DNA of 64,000 bases, taken from assembly GCA_052390115.1 (NCBI GenBank), contig JBQTHE010000006.1, positions 1-64,000 on the forward strand, given 5' to 3'. The notes below the pieces were generated by a model. That model did no database searches. It was not told where the DNA came from and saw nothing but the letters and a program-made list of their open reading frames with translations. Shown here one piece after another: positions 59,730 to 64,000 of the stretch. Every line of letters begins with the position of its first letter. Positions within the stretch are counted from its first letter, which is position 1. The stretch is from GCA-003244245 sp052390115 (lineage in GTDB: Bacteria > Actinomycetota > Actinomycetes > Mycobacteriales > Pseudonocardiaceae). A program made the translations under genes and the position numbers.

Positions 59730-61919
59730 TCAGTGTGCGAAGTGGCGGGTGCCGGTGAGGTAGAGGGGTACGCCGACGGTCTCGGCGGCGGCGATCACCT
59801 CGGCGTCGCGTACCGATCCCCCGGGTTGCACCACAGCGCGCACCCCTGCGTCGAGCAGCACTTCCAGCCCGTCGGGGAACGGGAAGAACGCGTCGGAGGC
59901 GGCCACTGCACCGGCCGCTCGCTGGTCCGCGCGGTTGACTGCGAGCCGGGCCGCGTCCACCCGGTTCACCTGCCCCATCCCGATGCCGACGGTGGCCTCG
60001 CCAGCGGCGAGCAGGATCGCGTTGGAGCGCACGGCACGGCAGGCGCGCCAGGCAAAGGCCAGATCCGCCAGGGTCGGATCGTCGACCGGGGCACCTGTGG
60101 TCAACGTCCAGAACGCCGGATCGTCGCCGGGGGCATCGAGTGCGTCCCGGGTCTGCAACAGCAACCCGCCCGACAGCGCCCGGAACTCAACACCGCCGCG
60201 CTCCGGCGGATCGGTCACCAGCAGGCGCAGGTTCTTCTTGCGGGCCAGCACGTCCACCGCGCCCCCGGCGTAGGACGGCGCCACCAGCACCTCGGTGAAC
60301 ACCTCGCTGATCTGTTCGGCCAGCTCGATGGTGACCTCGCGGTTCACCGCGATCACTGCACCGAACGCGCTCACCGGGTCGCAGGCATGTGCCCTGCGGT
60401 GCGCGTCGGCGACATCCCCGGCGCGAGACACCGCGATACCGCACGGGTTGGCGTGCTTGATGATCGCCACGCAGGCGGCAGCGTGGTCGTGCGCGGCCCG
60501 CCAGGCAGCGTCGGCGTCGACGTAGTTGTTGTAGGACATCTCCTTGCCGTGCAGCTGCTGCGCACCGGCCAGCCCCGGCGCGCCACCCGCGGTGTATAGC
60601 GCGGCCCGCTGGTGCGGGTTCTCCCCATAGCGCAACGCCGCCACCCGCCGCCAGGAGGCGCCTACCCAGGGCGCGAACCCGTCATCCCCGGGGGCAGCTG
60701 ACCCCAGCCAGGACGCCACGGCGATGTCGTAGTCGGCGGTGTGCCGGAACGCGGCAACGGCCAGTGCCCGGCGCTGCGCCGGGGTGAACCCGCCGGCCCG
60801 GACCGCGTCGAGCACGTCGATGTAGTTGGCCGGATCCACGACCACGGCCACTGAGGGATGGTTCTTCGCGGCAGCCCGCACCATCGCCGGGCCGCCGATG
60901 TCGATCTGCTCGACGCATTCGTCGGGAGACGCGCCGGCGGTGACGGTTGCTTCGAACGGATACAGGTTGACGACCAGCAGGTCGAACGGCGCGATGCCCA
61001 GAGCAGCCAGCTCGGTCAGATGCGCGGGCTTGCGGGTATCGGCGAGTAGCCCGGCGTGCACTCGGGGATGCAAGGTTTTGACCCGCCCGTCCAGGCACTC
61101 CGGGAAGCCGGTGAGCTCCTCGATCCGGGTGACCGGAACACCCGCGTCAGCGATCGTGATCGCGGTCGAACCGGTGGAGACGACCTCCACCCCGGCCGCG
61201 TGCAGACCGGTGGCCAGCTCCAGCAGGCCGCTTTTGTCCGACACGCTCAGCAGCGCCCGGCGCACCGGCCTGCGGTCCTCGGCAGTCACGCCCATCGATA
61301 CCTTTCGTCCGGTGCCGGTGTAGCCCCGGCGGGCCAGGTCAGTGACAACCTCCACCAGCAGCCGCCGCTCCACGATCTTGATCCGCTCGTGCAGCCGGTC
61401 CTCAGTGTCGTCGGCCAGCACCTCGACGGCGCGCTGGGCCAGGATCGGACCGGTATCGACGCCGGCGTCCACCAGGTGCACGGTCGCGCCGGTCACCCGG
61501 ACCCCGTGCGCCAGCGCGTCGGCCACCGGGTGCGGTCCGGGAAACGCAGGCAACAGCGCGGGGTGGGTGTTGACGATCCGACCGGCGAAGCGGTCCAGAA
61601 ACGTGGTGCCCAGAATCTTCATGAACCCGGCTGTGACGACCAGATCCGGCTGGTACGCGGCGACTGCCTCGGTGAGCGCAACGTCCCAGGAAGCTCGGTC
61701 GGGATGCTTGGCCAGTTCGACGACGAAGGTGGGCAGCCCGCGATCCTCAGCGCGCCGCAGCCCGCCAGTACCGGCCCGGTCCGCACCGGCGGCGACGACC
61801 CGGGCGGGATAGTCGGAGGCTGCTGCGTCGAGCAATGCCTGCAGCAGCGTCCCGGTGCCGGACACCAGGACAACGACCCGAGCCGGGACCGGGAGGCGGA
61901 GCTGGTACACGCTCAGCAC
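59730..61919 (-). CDS. purNH: PurN-PurH single reading frame (GAR transformylase plus AICAR transformylase/IMP cyclohydrolase)
   Basis: One open frame of 729 codons from GTG 61919 carries both enzymes. Residues about 1-205 are PurN: VVVLVSGTGTLLQAL, MKILGTTFLDRF, IVNTHPALLPAFPGPHPV (Asn and His of the active site) and HLVDAGVDTGPIL. After RKVS there is no stop. MGVTAEDRRPVRRALLSVSDKSG then begins PurH, with STGSTAITI, HPRVHAGLLA, RYGENPHQRAALY, IIKHANPCGIAV (Lys-His) and QPGGSVRDAEVI. The purH ATG at 61295 has its own GAAAGG, so both a fusion and two separate proteins can be made. The genes are normally separate in actinomycetes. Confidence 0.93.
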   Translation of the reverse strand: MLSVYQLRLPVPARVVVLVSGTGTLLQALLDAAASDYPARVVAAGADRAGTGGLRRAEDRGLPTFVVELAKHPDRASWDVALTEAVAAYQPDLVVTAGFMKILGTTFLDRFAGRIVNTHPALLPAFPGPHPVADALAHGVRVTGATVHLVDAGVDTGPILAQRAVEVLADDTEDRLHERIKIVERRLLVEVVTDLARRGYTGTGRKVSMGVTAEDRRPVRRALLSVSDKSGLLELATGLHAAGVEVVSTGSTAITIADAGVPVTRIEELTGFPECLDGRVKTLHPRVHAGLLADTRKPAHLTELAALGIAPFDLLVVNLYPFEATVTAGASPDECVEQIDIGGPAMVRAAAKNHPSVAVVVDPANYIDVLDAVRAGGFTPAQRRALAVAAFRHTADYDIAVASWLGSAAPGDDGFAPWVGASWRRVAALRYGENPHQRAALYTAGGAPGLAGAQQLHGKEMSYNNYVDADAAWRAAHDHAAACVAIIKHANPCGIAVSRAGDVADAHRRAHACDPVSAFGAVIAVNREVTIELAEQISEVFTEVLVAPSYAGGAVDVLARKKNLRLLVTDPPERGGVEFRALSGGLLLQTRDALDAPGDDPAFWTLTTGAPVDDPTLADLAFAWRACRAVRSNAILLAAGEATVGIGMGQVNRVDAARLAVNRADQRAAGAVAASDAFFPFPDGLEVLLDAGVRAVVQPGGSVRDAEVIAAAETVGVPLYLTGTRHFAH
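61301..61306 (-). promoter_or_regulatory. Internal ribosome binding site for purH
   Basis: GAAAGG on the minus strand, 5 bp before the ATG at 61295 (MGVTAEDRRPVRR). This ATG opens exactly at the usual PurH N-terminus. It is the evidence that purH can be translated on its own from inside the purN-purH frame. Confidence 0.6.
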
Positions 61920-62206
61920 AGTCTCCTGGCGACACAGCGGGATGATGGGGATCCAGGCTAGCTTGCCCCTTGGCGCTGCGCGCGAAGTGGCCCGGCCCTC
62001 CGGTTGCACGTCGTTGGCTTGCCTGGCGCGGCTGGTCGTCCCCGTCGTCGGCAAGTACCCGGCACCGGTCCCCGCGCGGCTGCGGTCCACCTCACCCGCC
62101 CGTGTCAAGCCACTTGTCTGAGTGAGCCGGGATGTGAGTTTGGGACCGATCTTGGTGGGATACTCGAATGATCAGGAGCCGGCTTGTTGCCTGAAGGGAA
62201 CATATC

Positions 62207-62377
62207 GTGAGTCGTCTAGTCCTTGCGTTGCTCGCCGTCTGGCTCGTCTTCATCATCGTCGGCATTATCTTCAAGGCGTTGTTGTGGTTGGCGATCGTCG
62301 GGCTTCTGCTGTTCGCCGCCACCAGCGTCTACGCTGCATTCCGAGGCCGGTCCGGAGGAGGTGTGCTGCAGCGCTGA
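62207..62377 (+). CDS. Small hydrophobic membrane protein
   Basis: A 56-residue protein from GTG 62207 with GAAGGGA about 10 bp upstream. Two hydrophobic helices (LALLAVWLVFIIVGIIFKA and LLWLAIVGLLLFAATSVY) end in FRGRSGGGVLQR. Very similar small proteins are common next to purN and DUF6350 genes in Pseudonocardiales, so I trust it despite its size. Nearly the whole gene is antisense to the 3' end of the DUF6350 frame on the other strand. The role is unknown. Confidence 0.72.
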   Translation: MSRLVLALLAVWLVFIIVGIIFKALLWLAIVGLLLFAATSVYAAFRGRSGGGVLQR

Positions 62378-63658
62378 GTCACCGTTGGCCCGCTCGGCGG
62401 GCGGTGCGCCGTCAGCAGCATCTGCGGTATCGATCCCCGTATCCGCTGGGGATGGCGCAACCTGGGACGAGAGCAGCGTTGCGGCGCAGCCGCCCAGCAG
62501 CGTCGCGCCCAGCACAGCGACCGCGAGCGACCCGGCCGGGATATCGATGGGGTTGAAGGCCGCTGCGCCAAGCTGCCCACCGGCCAGGGTGGCGAGCACC
62601 GCGCTGCTCAGGGCAAGCACGGCGGCTGCCACCCCGAGCACCCGTAGCCGCCCAACCAGGTCGGGTGCGGCGGCGGCGCACTGTCGCCCCACCGCGGCAC
62701 CGACCAGCAGGGGAACCGCGAGCGCGACGCCCCACCAGGGCTGCACTGGGCCTTGCGGCAGTGCGGCGAGCAGCGGCACCGCCGGCACCAGCCCGGCCTG
62801 CATCGTGACCGGGCTGACCGACAACGCCCCTATCGAGAAGCCCGGTCCGGCCAGCCAGGACAACCCCGCGATCACCGCGTTGGGTAGGTACCCGATCGAC
62901 AGCACCGCCAGCCCGAGAACGCTGCCGGCGTCAGCTCCCGACATCTGGACAACTTCAGCCGCCGACCCCACCAGACCGGTCAGCACCAGGGCAAAACCGG
63001 CGGTCAGCAGGACCGCCAGACCCCACCCCCCAGCCAGCAGGCCGGGCCGTACCCAGCCAGGTGCCCGGCGCAGCGCCGCAGGCAGCAACCCGCAGGGCCG
63101 GACCAGGCCCAGACCCGCCGCGACGCCAGCGACCAGTGCGCACCCGAGGGCGGCGAGTACGGGATCTGCGGTGACCGTCGCCGGGGTCGCCACCAGCGCC
63201 AGGACCGCGCCCAGGACGCCGTGGGTGCCGGCGATCGCCCCGGCCACCCACCCCGCGTCGGCAGGTGTGTGGACGTCGCAATGGCTCGCGACCCGGGCTG
63301 CGCAGCGAGCCACCAGAGCGCCGAGCAGCAGGGTGGGCAGCAGCGGCAGGACACCGAGGGGGGCCCCATCGATGGTCAGCGGGACCTGGTGTGCGACCAG
63401 CCAGCCCACTGCGCCGGCCCGAGCCACCGCGGCCAGCGGGCTCTCCGCCCCACCGGCGGCCCCACCAGCGGCCCCAAGCAGGGCGAGCAGCGCAACGATG
63501 GCAAGGTAGCCGGAGACGGCTGGCAGGAAGGCGACTCCTACCGTCGCGCCCCAGCCCACTGAGGTCCGGCCGGGACGGTGCCCGCCAGCTACGGAAGTAC
63601 CGGACACCGGCGCCAGCAGCAGGCTCACAGTCGCCACCCTCGCAGCCGGATGGGACAT
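62216..63658 (-). CDS. DUF6350 polytopic membrane protein
   Basis: A 480-residue protein from ATG 63658. It has ten or more hydrophobic helices (for example AVSGYLAIVALLALLGAAGG, GLAVLLTAGFALVLTGLVGSA and VALAVPLLVGAAVGRQCA) with the conserved loops LSIGYLPNAVIAGLSWLAGPGF and VPAVPLLAALP. Relatives between sucD and purN in actinomycetes (Rv0955 in M. tuberculosis as I recall) were linked to cell division or perforin-like folds. The last 50 or so residues are acidic and read antisense to the small membrane protein at 62207, so the natural stop may have been lost. Confidence 0.88.
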   Translation of the reverse strand: MSHPAARVATVSLLLAPVSGTSVAGGHRPGRTSVGWGATVGVAFLPAVSGYLAIVALLALLGAAGGAAGGAESPLAAVARAGAVGWLVAHQVPLTIDGAPLGVLPLLPTLLLGALVARCAARVASHCDVHTPADAGWVAGAIAGTHGVLGAVLALVATPATVTADPVLAALGCALVAGVAAGLGLVRPCGLLPAALRRAPGWVRPGLLAGGWGLAVLLTAGFALVLTGLVGSAAEVVQMSGADAGSVLGLAVLSIGYLPNAVIAGLSWLAGPGFSIGALSVSPVTMQAGLVPAVPLLAALPQGPVQPWWGVALAVPLLVGAAVGRQCAAAAPDLVGRLRVLGVAAAVLALSSAVLATLAGGQLGAAAFNPIDIPAGSLAVAVLGATLLGGCAATLLSSQVAPSPADTGIDTADAADGAPPAERANGDSALQHTSSGPASECSVDAGGGEQQKPDDRQPQQRLEDNADDDEDEPDGEQRKD

Positions 63659-63709
63659 TCGGGACGATCAGCTGGCCGACGCGCCCCTGATGTAACCGGA
63701 TCGGGGGAT

Positions 63710-63775
63710 CACGCCGCCCAGCCGGCGAGGTTGGCGGCAGTGAGAGACCCTCGCCAGCCGGGTTGGCGGTACTTG
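63710..63775. terminator. Hairpin downstream of sucD
   Basis: CGCCGCCCAGCCGGCGAGG pairs imperfectly with CCTCGCCAGCCGGGTTGGCGG across a loop of about 18 nt. It lies in the gap after the sucD stop on the minus strand and is a likely terminator of sucCD. Its right edge shares the GGTTGG-GGT-CTTG-AGAGCCACC motif with the element at 4-116. Confidence 0.65.
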
Positions 63776-63784
63776 AAGAGCCAC

Positions 63785-64000
63785 CTACCTGAGCGACTTC
63801 ATGATCTCGCGGGTGAGCTCCGCGGTTTCGCTGGGGGTCTTGCCTACCTGGACACCGGCTGCCTCGAGGGCTTCCTTCTTGGCCGCAGCGGTGCCGGCCG
63901 AGCCGGACACGATGGCGCCGGCATGGCCCATGGTCTTGCCTTCAGGGGCGGTGAAGCCGGCGATGTAACCGATCACCGGTTTGCTGATGCTGGCCTTGAT
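63785..64000 (-). CDS. sucD: Succinyl-CoA synthetase alpha subunit, C-terminal part
   Basis: The window edge cuts the gene, leaving the last 71 residues. They read IKASISKPVIGYIAGFTAPE then GKTMGHAGAIVSGSAGTAAA, KKEALEAAGVQVGKTPSETA and LTREIMKSLR. The histidine in MGHAGA is the one phosphorylated during catalysis. The enzyme makes ATP or GTP from succinyl-CoA in the TCA cycle. The order sucD, DUF6350 and purN-purH, all on the minus strand, is conserved in actinomycetes. sucC is expected just outside the window. Confidence 0.95.
   Translation of the reverse strand: MKASISKPVIGYIAGFTAPEGKTMGHAGAIVSGSAGTAAAKKEALEAAGVQVGKTPSETAELTREIMKSLR

Overview
The window is GC-rich (codon third positions almost all G/C), with frequent GTG starts and many 4-bp ATGA/GTGA gene overlaps. 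Gene content and order point to an actinomycete of the Pseudonocardiales. Several blocks match Mycobacterium tuberculosis gene order as I remember it: a PH-domain gene, birA, accD5, accE, maf, sufE and accA3; amiA/amiB next to a purine nucleoside phosphorylase; yhjD, trpS and icd; a DUF3017 gene with folD; imuA'/imuB/dnaE2; and purH, purN, a DUF6350 gene and sucD. XRE(DUF5753)/DUF397 regulators, a TIGR04222 protein and a DUF222-HNH gene also fit this order.

Layout. 1-10 kb: HMG-CoA lyase and a PH-domain membrane protein, then biotin ligase divergent from an acyl-CoA carboxylase cluster (accD5, accE, maf, sufE ... accA3). The cluster is interrupted at 5.8-8.2 kb by a vapC relic and a tightly coupled trio: a TIGR04222 membrane protein with a Gly/Cys tail, a DUF692/MNIO oxidase and a small partner protein. 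10-16 kb: glpD and glpK, divergent and separated by a lower-GC, frameshifted DUF4268-type nuclease. 16-24 kb: a gamma-glutamylcyclotransferase-like protein, an AbiEi/DUF559 protein between 22-bp repeat arrays, an M20 amidohydrolase with a decayed sister gene, an acyl-CoA mutase subunit, a membrane Ser/Thr kinase, PNP and a TetR regulator with a visible operator. 24-36 kb: conserved hypotheticals, cytidine deaminase, a D,D-carboxypeptidase, a VapBC pair, an ABC exporter, CinA, a YhjD-like protein, TrpS, an SH3 protein and NADP-isocitrate dehydrogenase. 36-46 kb: a three-gene ABC-2 transporter, a DUF2252 protein, malate dehydrogenase, folD, a DMT exporter, a pentapeptide protein and an XRE/DUF397 pair. 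46-54 kb: an SOS mutagenesis cluster (dnaE2, DUF222-HNH, imuB, DUF1707, imuA') with three perfect LexA-type boxes TCGAAC-N4-GTTCGA. 54-64 kb: a DUF4143 ATPase, a 1005-residue S41 peptidase-hydrolase fusion, a SAM hydrolase-type enzyme, a purN-purH single reading frame, a DUF6350 membrane protein and the end of sucD.

How the genes work together. Biotin ligase would charge the carrier domain of AccA3, which with AccD5/AccE makes methylmalonyl- or malonyl-CoA. The lone mutase and HMG-CoA lyase add acyl-CoA and branched-chain metabolism. GlpK/GlpD feed glycerol into central metabolism, where icd, mdh and sucD act. The SOS cluster encodes the ImuA'-ImuB-DnaE2 translesion mutasome. The most notable candidate for an undescribed system is the TIGR04222-MNIO-partner trio. 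The most notable DNA structures are the 22-bp-period arrays in inverted pairs and a nested hairpin element read through by the HMG-CoA lyase gene.

All calls come from reading the sequence. No database search was run. I saw no tRNA, rRNA, CRISPR array, insertion sequence or prophage.
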